Source of the DNA: Bacillota bacterium
GTDB taxonomy: Bacteria; Bacillota; Clostridia; Oscillospirales; Acutalibacteraceae
NCBI GenBank assembly: GCA_023390175.1
Contig: JAEWDK010000008.1
Span: 1-64,000, forward strand
DNA length: 64,000 bases
Direction: 5' to 3'
The notes beneath the pieces were generated by a model that was not told the DNA's origin, did not search any database, and was given only the letters and a program-made list of their open reading frames with translations. Shown here piece after piece: positions 26,934 through 36,474 of the stretch. Both the position numbers and the translations under genes were made by a program. Within the stretch, counting starts at the first letter, position 1. Every line of letters starts with the position of its first letter.

Positions 26934-29900
26934 TCAAAACAGTCCGTACTGCCGCGTGGAATCGCCTTTTGGCCGGACGCCGGCCTTCACATCCACACGG
27001 ATGGAAGCATGGGTCAGAAATTTGTTTTTGTTGTCGTACACATCAAACATGATGTACACCGTGCCCGGATTTTTTCCGGTCACCTGATAATTGCCGTTTT
27101 TCAGTCTTGTCACCGTTGCCGTTTTGTCATTTGTTGAGCGGAATTTTACCGAGGCGGCCTTGCTGCCGGTCAGCTTTACGCCGATCTGATAGCCCCCGTT
27201 TACCGGCATCTGGTAGTTCTTTGTATCAAGTATAATGGAATCGCCGGTGCCCGCGATGACATAATAGCTGAAATGATCGGTCGAGAAAGTAAGGAAGCCG
27301 CTTCCCACCGCCGCTTTCATGTCGGTAAACGTGCCCGCGCTTTCCTCATTCCGGAATACGCGCGGCGTGCCGCGCAACCCCGCCGGAAGCGGAATTTTCA
27401 CCTTGACTGTTCCGGTGAAGCCCGTAATGGCATTGCCGCTCCGGTCAAGCAGCCTGATGTTATAAACGGCAGACGTACCGATTACATTCAGCTTTGCGTC
27501 CGCTTCCGAGGCCGGGTAAAGAGTCGCTCCCCGCGGGTCCGCGGCGCTTCTGGGCGCAACCCGAGTAACGGAAAGCGCTACACCTGTTACGCCTGACGGG
27601 AAGGACACTCCGGAAAGATCGACCGTTACGTTTGTTGAAGCGTCCGTCAGAACAGAGGGAAGGGAAGGAGCCGAATTTTTTCCGGAATTGTCGGTTGGGT
27701 TAGCAGGCTTGACAAAGCTCAGGGACTTTGCCACGGCTCCCGTTAAGGTAACCGGGGTGTTGCTTTCATTCGATACACTCAGATTGCCGTTTGTAGGCGC
27801 AAGGCTCCAGTATTTTGCCAGACTGCCTGCTACAGACGCAATCTCCGTTCCGGTGGGAACACCCGGCAGCGCAAGAACCGCGCTCTGAGCCTTAGCAGAT
27901 GTGGTATCCACAATGCAGAAGGGAGCGACCGCGCCGTTGGTAATCAGCTTACTGGTGCCGTCCACTGTCAGCTTGCCGTCGATGATGTAAATACCGTAGT
28001 CGCAGCCCGTTGTCAGGGTTGAGCCGCCGGTAACGTTCACCCCGCCGGCCAGCGCTTCCACACCCATGGAGCCGCTGCCCTCCGCCTTGGCGGTCAGAGA
28101 CGCGCCGCCGCTCACATTCACAGTGTCGCACATGACCGCATAGCCGTGGGGAGAAGAAACGGTCAGCTTTGTACCCGAGCCGGTAACGTTCAGCGTGCCG
28201 TCCGTTCCGGAGCCACCGATGGAAATAAAACCGTTCATTGCCACCTGTGCGCCGTCCTTAACGGTTACGGTGTCATGGTTGATTCCGTCGTTGATATTGC
28301 CATTGATGGTCAGCGGTGCGGTACCGGTGAAAGCAAGCTTCAACGCAGCATTTCCGTCTCCGCCGATGCCGCCACTGATACTGCTGCTTGCTGCTGTATT
28401 GATGGTAACGGTTGCAGCGGTGGGCAGAGTCAGACTGCCGTCAATATAAGCGCTGCCCAGGGTCAGCGTGCTGCCATCCCATGCGTAACCGTCGTTTTTC
28501 ACTGTTTTGCCGCTGTCGCCTCCGGCAGTCAGGGTAAGCCCGCCGGAAACAGTTTTCATTGCCACGCCGTCATTGGTGTAGTTGTCCCAAGTTTCGGCTA
28601 CTCCACTGGCATAATACGTCTTCGCGACCCGCACCATGCCGGTGCCGGAAAGGGGAAGCGCCGCGATTTGTTCCGCCGTGGTACCCTGCGGCAGGGTCAC
28701 ATGGGTGTTGTTGACAATGGACGCGCCCGCGCCGATAATCAGGTAGTTGAGCGGCGTGTTCTTTTCAAATTCCAGAAAACCTTCCCCAGCCAACGTTAAA
28801 ACTGCGCCGGGGGTCAGCACCAGCTTGCTGTTGGTGCTGACGGGAATACCATAATAATTGTCATCCGTATAATTGCCGTAATAGGTCTTGGTGGTAACGT
28901 TGTTACTGTCCGTCGTCTGATACCGTGTGTTCAATTTCGCGCCGCTGTTTACGGTCAGCGCGGCGGAGGCATCGCTGTTGCGGATAAAATACGCGTCCAG
29001 CGTACCGCTGCCGGAGACCGTGACGGCGCCGGAAGCTTCTATATTATTGGCCTTATTGGTTCCCTCCAAATACAGTGTTATGGGAGCGCTCGGCAGGACA
29101 ATGTTTGGTTCGTTGTCCACATTATGCAGGGTCAGCGCTGCCGATGTGCCCGGCGTAAAGATGAAATAACCGTTCCCCGCCTTATAGTAGGTGGCTTCGG
29201 TGAGCGGTGCGGAGAGGTTCAAATCACTGGTTATCACGCCGCCGTAGGCGCAAAAACTGCCGTTCACATAGGCCTTATATTTGTCATTATCGCTGTCGTA
29301 CAGCAGGATGCTGCCGGAAAGGTTCAAAGCCCGCACCTGCGCGGCAGTATAGCTGTACGGTAGGGTAAAGGTGCCGTTGTTGACGATGGTTCCGTTATTT
29401 GTGATGGTTTTCGTCGCATCCGCATAGAAATTGCTTCCTTCCTGGACTGTAACGGTTGCGCCGCTGCCGATGGAAAGGCTGCCGGTAAGATTCGCTTCGC
29501 CGGTCGTGAGGGAGCTTGCGCCGCTAATCGTGAGATTGTGCGGTGAGCCATAATCACTATTGCCCACGTTAAGCGCGTATCCTTCTGCATCTTTTGTAGC
29601 GGATACCTGTGCGCCGTTCTCAATCAGCATATCTCCTGTGGTTACAATGCCGTAAGCCGAACCATTCGCGGTAACGTTCCCGCCGGAAATGGTCAGGTTA
29701 CGGACATCCGTGCATTGCCATGCGGAAACGATCAGCGAATCCCCGCTGCCGCCCTGAATGACTGTGTCCTGCCGACCGCCCGAATAATTCCCTATTCCCA
29801 CGCCGCTTTCTGTGCCAGTGTTTGTCAGGCTGTTGGCGCCTTCCAGCTTAATCATCGTTTCCGCGCCCAAGTACAGAGTATTGTAGGCAGCGCTGCTGAT

Positions 29901-31406
29901 TGTCGCGCCATGCAGAACCAGTGTTGCAGGCGTGCCGCCGCTTGCGGGGGTAAACAGCGCATAACCGTTCCCCGCTTTGTAATAGGTGGCTTCTGTAGGG
30001 GCAGTGCTCAGGTCAAGTCCTATTGTGCTGACGTCGCCGCCGGAAGCGATTTGCATAATGCGCGCGTCGATGGCTTTCGTGCCCGCGACGAATACCGCAC
30101 CGATAATCATACCCGTGTCGCCGACGGTGACATTGCCGACGGCGTTGATGGCGTATTTTGCGTCGACAGCCGCTGCGATGGTCACCTTATCCGCCTTGAT
30201 TGTAACGTCGGTAGCTATGATGGCATCCTTGTTCCCGCCGCCGCCGGAAATGCTGACTTCCTTGCAGTTGCCGCCCGCGGGGTTTGTAATCGTCAGCGCG
30301 CCTTGGGAGAAGGCATAGCCGTTGCCGGTCAGTGCAACCGTAACGGTATCCGCCTTGATGTCAGCCTTGCTATAACCCATAATGCCGCCGGGGCCACGGG
30401 CGTCAAACTTGCCGCCCGCAGTGATAGCAAGATCGTAGCTACCAGCTCCACTAATAAGGCTGTCAAGGTTATCGGAGGTCAGGGTGATATCCCCCTGTGG
30501 GGCGGACAGCGTAACACCGTTTGTGCCGGTCGCAATCGCCTGATAACAGCCGTCCACCGTGACATCGCCGGTTTCCGAGCCTAAGTAAACCTTTACGCCC
30601 CTTACGGTGCCTTGCAGGGTAATGTCATTCTTTGCGGAAATGCTAACTGCTGTATTTCCGGAAACCGCATACTGGGAGCCGGTCACGGAAACCTTGCCAT
30701 TCATTGCCGATACCATAGCATTGCTGTAGGCCTTGATTCCGTAATTCCCGGTGCCCTTTATGACCACATCCCCGCCTGTAGCATTGAAGGACGCGCTCCC
30801 GTTGTCGCACTGTATATAATATCCTTCCATGTCGATGCTTGTGGCTTTCGCCGTAAGAATTCCCGAGGTCGAAACCATCTGCATTTTGGATCGGACATAA
30901 AGCTCGCCTTCAATGTCAATTCCCACATTGCCCGACCCGTTGACGTATATGCCGTAATTGCCAAGTATCAACAGATTACCGGTGCCGGTGATGCTTACAC
31001 TGCCGCCGGTGCTGTTGTAAATGGCATATTTATCGGAATTGTCCGGGTCCAGTCCGATTCTGTTTACAACGCCCTCCAATAATATGTTCAGGTTATACCC
31101 GCTGACTTCGATGGCATTGTAGCCGCCGTTGGGGTTATTGATGTTTGCGTTATTTAATGTCACATTGGCGGTGGTGCCGCTTGTTTGTACATGGATTCTC
31201 CAGTTGTCCGCGTTCGCGCCCGCGGTACTTACCACGCCGTTTCCGTCTGTAACGGCGTACCAGTCGGCGCTGTCAACGGTCACGCCGCCGATGATGACGG
31301 AATTTGCAATCTCCGCGAACGCGGGTACAGCCGCACCCTGCACCATGCCGAACAGCATGGCAAAGGAAAGCAGCAGGGAAAGCGCTTTTTGTGTAATCTG
31401 CTTCAT
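26934..31406 (-). CDS. Large secreted beta-helix surface protein
   Basis: A 1490-aa exported protein. The signal peptide ends AVPAFA near residue 31. The body is glycine/asparagine-rich short-strand repeats typical of a right-handed parallel beta-helix (VSITGTGNLLILGNYGIYVNG). Internal copies such as TYYKAGNGY appear at two separated places and mark a larger repeated module. The last 100 residues form a compact domain starting IILDTKNYQMPVNGGYQIGV and ending RQYGLF, which I recall from other clostridial surface proteins. It has no LPXTG motif. Likely an adhesin or carbohydrate-binding layer protein; no catalytic domain is seen. The small gene at 31425 and a LuxR-linked promoter precede it. 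Confidence 0.8.
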   Translation of the reverse strand: MKQITQKALSLLLSFAMLFGMVQGAAVPAFAEIANSVIIGGVTVDSADWYAVTDGNGVVSTAGANADNWRIHVQTSGTTANVTLNNANINNPNGGYNAIEVSGYNLNILLEGVVNRIGLDPDNSDKYAIYNSTGGSVSITGTGNLLILGNYGIYVNGSGNVGIDIEGELYVRSKMQMVSTSGILTAKATSIDMEGYYIQCDNGSASFNATGGDVVIKGTGNYGIKAYSNAMVSAMNGKVSVTGSQYAVSGNTAVSISAKNDITLQGTVRGVKVYLGSETGDVTVDGCYQAIATGTNGVTLSAPQGDITLTSDNLDSLISGAGSYDLAITAGGKFDARGPGGIMGYSKADIKADTVTVALTGNGYAFSQGALTITNPAGGNCKEVSISGGGGNKDAIIATDVTIKADKVTIAAAVDAKYAINAVGNVTVGDTGMIIGAVFVAGTKAIDARIMQIASGGDVSTIGLDLSTAPTEATYYKAGNGYALFTPASGGTPATLVLHGATISSAAYNTLYLGAETMIKLEGANSLTNTGTESGVGIGNYSGGRQDTVIQGGSGDSLIVSAWQCTDVRNLTISGGNVTANGSAYGIVTTGDMLIENGAQVSATKDAEGYALNVGNSDYGSPHNLTISGASSLTTGEANLTGSLSIGSGATVTVQEGSNFYADATKTITNNGTIVNNGTFTLPYSYTAAQVRALNLSGSILLYDSDNDKYKAYVNGSFCAYGGVITSDLNLSAPLTEATYYKAGNGYFIFTPGTSAALTLHNVDNEPNIVLPSAPITLYLEGTNKANNIEASGAVTVSGSGTLDAYFIRNSDASAALTVNSGAKLNTRYQTTDSNNVTTKTYYGNYTDDNYYGIPVSTNSKLVLTPGAVLTLAGEGFLEFEKNTPLNYLIIGAGASIVNNTHVTLPQGTTAEQIAALPLSGTGMVRVAKTYYASGVAETWDNYTNDGVAMKTVSGGLTLTAGGDSGKTVKNDGYAWDGSTLTLGSAYIDGSLTLPTAATVTINTAASSSISGGIGGDGNAALKLAFTGTAPLTINGNINDGINHDTVTVKDGAQVAMNGFISIGGSGTDGTLNVTGSGTKLTVSSPHGYAVMCDTVNVSGGASLTAKAEGSGSMGVEALAGGVNVTGGSTLTTGCDYGIYIIDGKLTVDGTSKLITNGAVAPFCIVDTTSAKAQSAVLALPGVPTGTEIASVAGSLAKYWSLAPTNGNLSVSNESNTPVTLTGAVAKSLSFVKPANPTDNSGKNSAPSLPSVLTDASTNVTVDLSGVSFPSGVTGVALSVTRVAPRSAADPRGATLYPASEADAKLNVIGTSAVYNIRLLDRSGNAITGFTGTVKVKIPLPAGLRGTPRVFRNEESAGTFTDMKAAVGSGFLTFSTDHFSYYVIAGTGDSIILDTKNYQMPVNGGYQIGVKLTGSKAASVKFRSTNDKTATVTRLKNGNYQVTGKNPGTVYIMFDVYDNKNKFLTHASIRVDVKAGVRPKGDSTRQYGLF

Positions 31407-31424
31407 ATGTTCTTTTCCTTCTTT

Positions 31425-31670
31425 CTATTGTTCCGATTCCAATTCATCGGAGTATTCGATTATGAATTCGGCACATAAGAGCGCGGCTTCCGTTTCCGAC
31501 ATTCCGTTTTGTATCAGTTTGTCGATGATTTCCGTTTCCGCCGTTACGCCGCTTTTCATCGTTTGGATGATGGGTTCATATTGTTTTGAAATAGCCTTTT
31601 TGGTTCCGTCACGAGCAAAAAAGTATTTACCCCCATCTTCACAAATGAGGAAATCGTGCTGAAATCTCAT
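31425..31670 (-). CDS. Small 81-aa protein, PqqD-like pattern
   Basis: An acidic 81-aa protein with a perfect AAGGAG seven bases before its ATG, so a real gene. It shows two short strands (FLICEDGGKYFFAR) then three helices (ETEIIDKLIQNGMSETEAA and on), a layout like PqqD/RRE peptide-recognition proteins, but similarity is weak. It ends 18 bases before the large surface protein gene and shares its promoter. It could be a chaperone or regulator for that protein. No PQQ or RiPP enzyme is encoded here, so function is unassigned. Confidence 0.6.
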   Translation of the reverse strand: MRFQHDFLICEDGGKYFFARDGTKKAISKQYEPIIQTMKSGVTAETEIIDKLIQNGMSETEAALLCAEFIIEYSDELESEQ

Positions 31671-31739
31671 AGCAAGCTCCTTATATCAGACACGCCGTGT
31701 TTTACGCTGCCTGTAATTGACAATTTTTTCATTTTTCAT

Positions 31740-31783
31740 ATTATATAGGACATTTCTTGTTTTGTCGCCGTACCAAAGTACAG
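31740..31783 (-). promoter_or_regulatory. Activator element and -10 box of the surface-protein operon
   Basis: On the plus strand 31762-31783 reads TTGTCGC then CGTACCAAAGTACAG, 19 of 22 bases identical to 34306-34327 ahead of the LuxR gene. On the minus strand it overlaps the -35 position of a TATAAT box (31740-31745). GTAC-N4-GTAC inside it is a dyad. Confidence 0.7.
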
Positions 31784-31814
31784 GTTTGATAGAATTTTCA
31801 AAATAAATTTTTGT

Positions 31815-31852
31815 AAAAAAAGACGGCTGTTTGACCGAAATCAAACAACCGT
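31815..31852 (-). terminator. Terminator of the LuxR-type regulator gene
   Basis: A 12-bp stem with one G-U pair (ACGGTTGTTTGA with TCAAACAGCCGT) is followed on the minus strand by CTTTTTTT. Confidence 0.85.
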
Positions 31853-31900
31853 TTTTAAATAATTTAATTATCACGATATACTGCTATATCGTCTTGATTA

Positions 31901-34258
31901 TCACAACAAATCCGCAGCATTTTGAATCGCCTGTGTGCGGCTTTTTACTTTCATTTTCGCATACAAATTTCCTGTGTGAAATTTTACCGTCCGCAGGGCA
32001 ACGCCCATCAACTCCGCTATTTCATCGTTGGAAAGTCCCTTGGACAGCAGCCGCAAAACCGTTTTTTCAGTATCGGTCAGCGGTTCTGCAAGTATCTGCT
32101 TCGGTTTTTGATAATCCGGATAAAGCAGAGCGTAATACCTTGTTTCCTTTAAAACAAGTTCCGCATATTCCGCGCTCGTGGAAAGCGTGGCTTTCTGCAA
32201 AAGGGGCAAAAGGGCGGCGCCTTCCTCCGCAACGAAGCGGATAAATCCATAATGCTCACACCGTACAAGAGTATCATCCAGTGTTTTCTGCCATCCGTCC
32301 TGCCCCATGCGGTATTGGGTAATCGCAAGCAGAATTCCTGCCTCCAGTTGTCCGTAAGTTCTATCGTAGCTTTTGAAATAATCCAAAAGCCTGCTCAAAA
32401 GCTGAAGCGCATCGGTATATTTGCCTATTGTCAGATAGCACCGCACCTTTGCCAAATAGCGGTAACGTTCCATAGTACGAAAGCTCTCATTTTCATCGGG
32501 CGCTTTTTCTCGCAGCCAGACACACGCTTCGTCGCTTTTCCCCTCCACCAATAAAAGCATGGTGCGTAAAGCTTCTATATTATCCGTCAATCCTTTCATT
32601 TTTTCATTTTCCGCACGGTTTTGGATATTGTCCAGCAAAGCGTAAGCGGAGGGAAGATTGTTTTGCATCAGCATCATACGGCTTAAAATACCGATTGCAG
32701 CAAACTCCATTTCCAGCGTGCCTTTAAAAGAGGCCGCGTTTTGCCCCGCATTTGCGAGCATCATCACTTCCGTGAGATTGTCGGAGGTGCATTTTTCAAA
32801 CAGGCTTTCCGCAAGGGCAACATCGGCAATTCCTTCGCCATATCTTCCAAGAAGTAATTCGCAGGGTTTTTTCATCAGTCTGTAAATCTGCCTGTCATGC
32901 CGAACCCACGCACAAAAATCCTTGCCGCCGTTTAGTACGCTTGGCATATTGCTGGTAACGGAAAATTCCTGGAGCCGAAATGAACCTGTGCTATATGCTT
33001 TTGCTACATTAAGAAGGATTGCTGTAATATTTTTGCTTCCCCTGTGAGGCAGGGCAATTCTCAGGTAGCACAGCTTGCCCTGCACCAGTTTGTAATTTTT
33101 GTCCTGCTTCTCCAACTGCTCCCCATAATACTCCAATTCTGAAAACCAATATTCGCTTTCTTCGGGCTGAAAGCGCAGAGAGCACAGCATACTCATACCA
33201 CTCATAAGCTCCGGAGAAGCAAGAATGGTATCTTTCGGCAGGGCACGGTAATAGATTTCCGTTTCATAATAATGGCCGTTGCCGGGGTGCCGCTGGGAAT
33301 TGAGAATCAATAGTTCCGATATTTTTTCAGTATCACCGCTTAACTGATAATATTTCAGTGCATTTTCAATATCATCTTCCAATTCATAATAGAGAGCAGC
33401 GTTATGATAAGTGGCATATATAAAATCTCTGGAGCATGCAAGGCGTTGCTTACGTATCAGGTATTTGTGGAACAATGGGTGTACCGAGTAAGTATCAGGA
33501 GGTATAAAAGTAAGATAACTTCCACCGGATAATGCTAATGCGATAATAGCCATCACATTTTTCCTGCCGGTTACCATACCAGCCATCTTTTCTGTAAACT
33601 CATCAAAAGGAGCCATATGCAGTAAAAACTTTTGAAGGTCAGAGTCCCAGTGTTTAAACAGCATCTCATCATAACAGTCAAAAATATCAATTCTTGCTCG
33701 TTCCACTGTCTGGGTGCTCATCGATTCTCCATTTGCAAGTCTGTTTATTAAAAAGCAAACTCCCATTGCGTAGCCCTTTGTTGCCACTTCTACCTGTGCT
33801 GGAAGCAATGGGTCGGTTAGTTTATAGAGCGCAAGTAAATTAGAAATCATAGAACGGTCAAAGCGCAGGGATTCTTGATTATAGCATTCCAGCTGCGCTG
33901 TCAGCTGAAATGGCTTCAGATATGCCGGGAGCGCACTTCTCCCAATTAGGACAAAGTGGCTGTCTGCGTTCATGGTCATAATGCTTACAATCAATTGTTC
34001 CTCCTGCGGCTGGCTAATACAGTGTAAATCATCTATGACAATCAGTTTATCTGATATCTGAGTAATGCTTTTGGAGAAATTCTCCTGCTTTGCAGAGAGA
34101 TAGACGTAACTTTTGTGTGCCTTCTCCAGCCAATCAAGAACAGCCGTTGTCTTGCCCCAACCGGTATGTCCGCTGATATAAATTGCTTTTTTATTGAGTA
34201 ATTCCCTTTCAAACGATTCATATAGGGCCGATCGTCCTACAATCTGCCTTGTATCCAT
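31901..34258 (-). CDS. LuxR-family regulator with MalT-like STAND ATPase
   Basis: A 785-aa cytosolic regulator. The Walker A motif is GHTGWGKTT at residues 30-38 and a Walker B-like LIVIDDLH follows. A long TPR-like helical middle links to a C-terminal LuxR helix-turn-helix (LTDTEKTVLRLLSKGLSNDE and TVKFHTGNLYAKMKV). This is the MalT/LAL plan, in which ATP and an inducer drive oligomerisation and promoter activation. The ATG at 34258 is chosen because AGGAGGT lies nine bases upstream; a GTG at 34267 would touch that site. The repeated element ahead of this gene and the surface-protein operon is probably its binding site. Confidence 0.9.
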   Translation of the reverse strand: MDTRQIVGRSALYESFERELLNKKAIYISGHTGWGKTTAVLDWLEKAHKSYVYLSAKQENFSKSITQISDKLIVIDDLHCISQPQEEQLIVSIMTMNADSHFVLIGRSALPAYLKPFQLTAQLECYNQESLRFDRSMISNLLALYKLTDPLLPAQVEVATKGYAMGVCFLINRLANGESMSTQTVERARIDIFDCYDEMLFKHWDSDLQKFLLHMAPFDEFTEKMAGMVTGRKNVMAIIALALSGGSYLTFIPPDTYSVHPLFHKYLIRKQRLACSRDFIYATYHNAALYYELEDDIENALKYYQLSGDTEKISELLILNSQRHPGNGHYYETEIYYRALPKDTILASPELMSGMSMLCSLRFQPEESEYWFSELEYYGEQLEKQDKNYKLVQGKLCYLRIALPHRGSKNITAILLNVAKAYSTGSFRLQEFSVTSNMPSVLNGGKDFCAWVRHDRQIYRLMKKPCELLLGRYGEGIADVALAESLFEKCTSDNLTEVMMLANAGQNAASFKGTLEMEFAAIGILSRMMLMQNNLPSAYALLDNIQNRAENEKMKGLTDNIEALRTMLLLVEGKSDEACVWLREKAPDENESFRTMERYRYLAKVRCYLTIGKYTDALQLLSRLLDYFKSYDRTYGQLEAGILLAITQYRMGQDGWQKTLDDTLVRCEHYGFIRFVAEEGAALLPLLQKATLSTSAEYAELVLKETRYYALLYPDYQKPKQILAEPLTDTEKTVLRLLSKGLSNDEIAELMGVALRTVKFHTGNLYAKMKVKSRTQAIQNAADLL

Positions 34259-34285
34259 TGAAAACACACCTCCTCTTTTTTAATC

Positions 34286-34327
34286 ATTATACAACACCTT
34301 CACTGTTGTCGCTATACTAAAGTACAG
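34286..34327 (-). promoter_or_regulatory. Activator element and -10 box of the LuxR-type regulator gene
   Basis: Element TTGTCGC then TATACTAAAGTACAG at 34306-34327, with TATAAT on the minus strand at 34286-34291. Same orientation and nearly the same spacing (14 versus 16 bases) as the copy ahead of the 81-aa gene. Autoregulation is likely. Confidence 0.7.
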
Positions 34328-34394
34328 AAATGGAAAAATCATAGTTTTGGAATTGCTTGATATAAACGAAAATACTCTCACAAAGCTTGCACAC

Positions 34395-34597
34395 TTAAAT
34401 ATTAAACCGTGAGGGAGTTTTGTTTTCAGATATTAAATTGCCCAATGCAGCCCCCCGTTCCGTCTTTGAAATGAAAAGTCAGATTGCTGCCATCATATAC
34501 AACCACCTTATCCACCATGGAAGCCATGCATCCTCATTGAATTCAGACAGGATTTTCTCGTTCTGTGTAAGCGTTTCAATGAAGCGAAAAAAAGGGC
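34395..34597 (-). pseudogene. Serine-recombinase C-terminal remnant, frameshifted
   Basis: Reading the minus strand, one frame gives FIETLTQNEKILSEFNEDAW. After a shift near 34530 the next frame gives MVDKVVVYDGSNLTFHFKDG and runs to a stop at 34395. Together these match the end of large serine recombinases (a helix with EFDE.LW, then VDKVTVY...F.F.DGT). Neither part has a catalytic domain. This is a decayed piece of a mobile element's integrase or resolvase. Confidence 0.7.
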
Positions 34598-34799
34598 AGC
34601 TGACGCTGAATTTGACGGCGGGTTCCTGCGCTTTTCAGCGAATGCGGCAGGAATCTATGCGATTATAGAAACGGTGTCTGTCCCGGAAACATCCAAAGCC
34701 GCACAGGGTGGCGTGTCGCCGATGCTTCCTCTGATGGGCGGCTGTCTGCTTCTGGCCGGCGGAGAAATCACGCTTGTCAGGAGGAAGCGTCATGGATAA
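34596..34799 (+). pseudogene. C-terminal remnant of a cell-wall-anchored surface protein
   Basis: A 67-codon open stretch without a start. It contains GGFLRFSANAAGIYAIIETV, then VPETS, a hydrophobic run (MLPLMGGCLLLAGGEITLV) and the basic tail RRKRHG before TAA. This is the layout of a sortase sorting signal with a non-canonical motif. Its 5' part is missing exactly where the opposite-strand recombinase remnant begins, suggesting the gene was cut by a rearrangement. Its stop overlaps the kinase start, a sign of an old operon. Confidence 0.6.
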
Positions 34800-36216
34800 A
34801 CAGCCTTCCGCGCCGCGGCTCCTTCTGGCGCTGGCTTTGACAATCCTCCTTTCTTCCTCCATATTTCTCTTTTTTAATCGCTTCGACAACAAATACACAC
34901 AGGATGCGCCTCAGGCCATCAACGGAACGCTGTACGTTTCGGAGAAGGGCTGGACAAATACGCCCATCCGCTACCTGCGGGACGGCTGGCGCTATTACTC
35001 CGGCCGCCTGCTGACACCGGAAACGCTGGTACGTCAGGGCGATGATTACCGATATATCTCCATCGGCGAGGAATCTAATTTTGCCGCGGGTGATCCGCGC
35101 GGCAATCCCCACGGCAGTGCCAGCTACGCGATGACTTTATATCTGCCGGAGGAAGAACACACCTATTCCATCGAGCTGCCGGAGGTCTATTCCTCTTATC
35201 GCTTTTATATCAACGGAAAACTGACACTGCAAATGGGCGAACCGGACGCGGATGCCTACCGCGATCAGACTCAGTGCCGCATGATTACCTTTGAAGCCGC
35301 CGGCAAAACCACGCTGCTGATGGCGACCGCAGCCATCGCGGTGCGCCGCAGCATTGGGAAAGCAGCTGTACTGCTGTGAGCGGATATTGTGTATGCCTGC
35401 GCTTTTGTATGGGATCGGCTGCTGCCGAATTACGAGCCCATCCTGGGAGGCTGGTTCCAGGAATGGGGCAGCGTGAGCCTGATTGCCGCAACCGGCGCGG
35501 TGCTTGGGTATGATGTGGCGATGGGATGCCGGCACAGCCTTGTGTACGCGGAGGAGCAACGGCAGATGAAACGCCAGCTTGCCATGCAGGTGGAGCACCT
35601 GCGGCAGATGAATCAGAAGGTAGATGAAAGCGCCAAGCTGGGCCACGACTTCCGTCACCATCTGCGCACCCTGATGACGCTTTCAGAGGAAGGCCACAAG
35701 GAGGAGCTGGTAAACTACATCCGCGGTATTACGGAGATCAACGAGGGTACCCGGCTTGGCCGACTGACAGAAAATGTGGAGCTGGACACTCTGATGCAGT
35801 ATTACAGTAATCTTGCACAGTCCAACGGCATTCTCTTCCGCACACGGCTGCTGCTTCCGGCAAAGCTGGATTTCCCCGCTGTCGATCTTTGCGGACTTCT
35901 CGGCAATTTGCTGGAGAATGCGGTGGAAGCCTGTCAGCGTCAGCAGACCGACGATAAGACAATTTCCATTGCCGGCCGGCTGCAGGACAGCCAGCTCGAA
36001 TTTGTTGTGGACAACAGCTTTAACGGGGAACTCAAAACCAAAGGAGGAAAATACCTTTCCTCCAAGCGCAGCGGCTTCGGCCTTGGCATTTCCTCCGTTT
36101 TAGAAGCCGTAGAGCGTTATGGCGGCGTAATCAATCTGTATGCCGACGGTAGGGGCTTCCACGCAGAGGTGTCTTTACCGCTTGGAACAGAACAAAAGGA
36201 ACCCGCTCTGGTTTAA
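34792..36216 (+). pseudogene. Sensor histidine kinase with GHKL ATPase, broken by an in-frame stop
   Basis: The frame starts at ATG 34792 (AGGAGGAAG upstream), carries one N-terminal helix and an extracellular beta domain (LPEVYSSYRFYINGK), and stops at TGA 35377-35379. The same frame then continues from 35380 through the last membrane helix, a coiled coil, the histidine box HDFRHHLRTL, the N-box LLGNLLENAVEA and G-box GFGLGISSV. Proteins of this type have a multi-helix membrane block between the sensor domain and the coiled coil; only about one helix is left here, so an internal deletion is likely besides the stop. No response regulator follows. A separate kinase piece starting at GTG 35389 might still be made. 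Confidence 0.75.
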
Positions 36217-36474
36217 CCCCGCACGTGTGTAAAATTTTCTTCAGGAATGCCTTTTTAATAAGGGGGATCATCCTATTTATATGCGACATGGCACTGTCCT
36301 GCGGAATATGGTGCTATTCTTTGTGTAAGACCGGATATTGCAGCCGCTGCCTTTATAAGCCAGCACCCAAAAATCATTGAGGCATTAGTTTTTTGCCTTT
36401 TCCCGTCTCCTGTACTAATTCCCGCCGCCCAAGCATAATAATTTAGCAATTGGATTAGTTTGGAGGCGGAACTG

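Noticed and set aside
31686..31874. 62-codon minus-strand frame between the LuxR gene and the 81-aa gene
   Set aside because: It spans the LuxR terminator and the promoter element, so it is not a gene.
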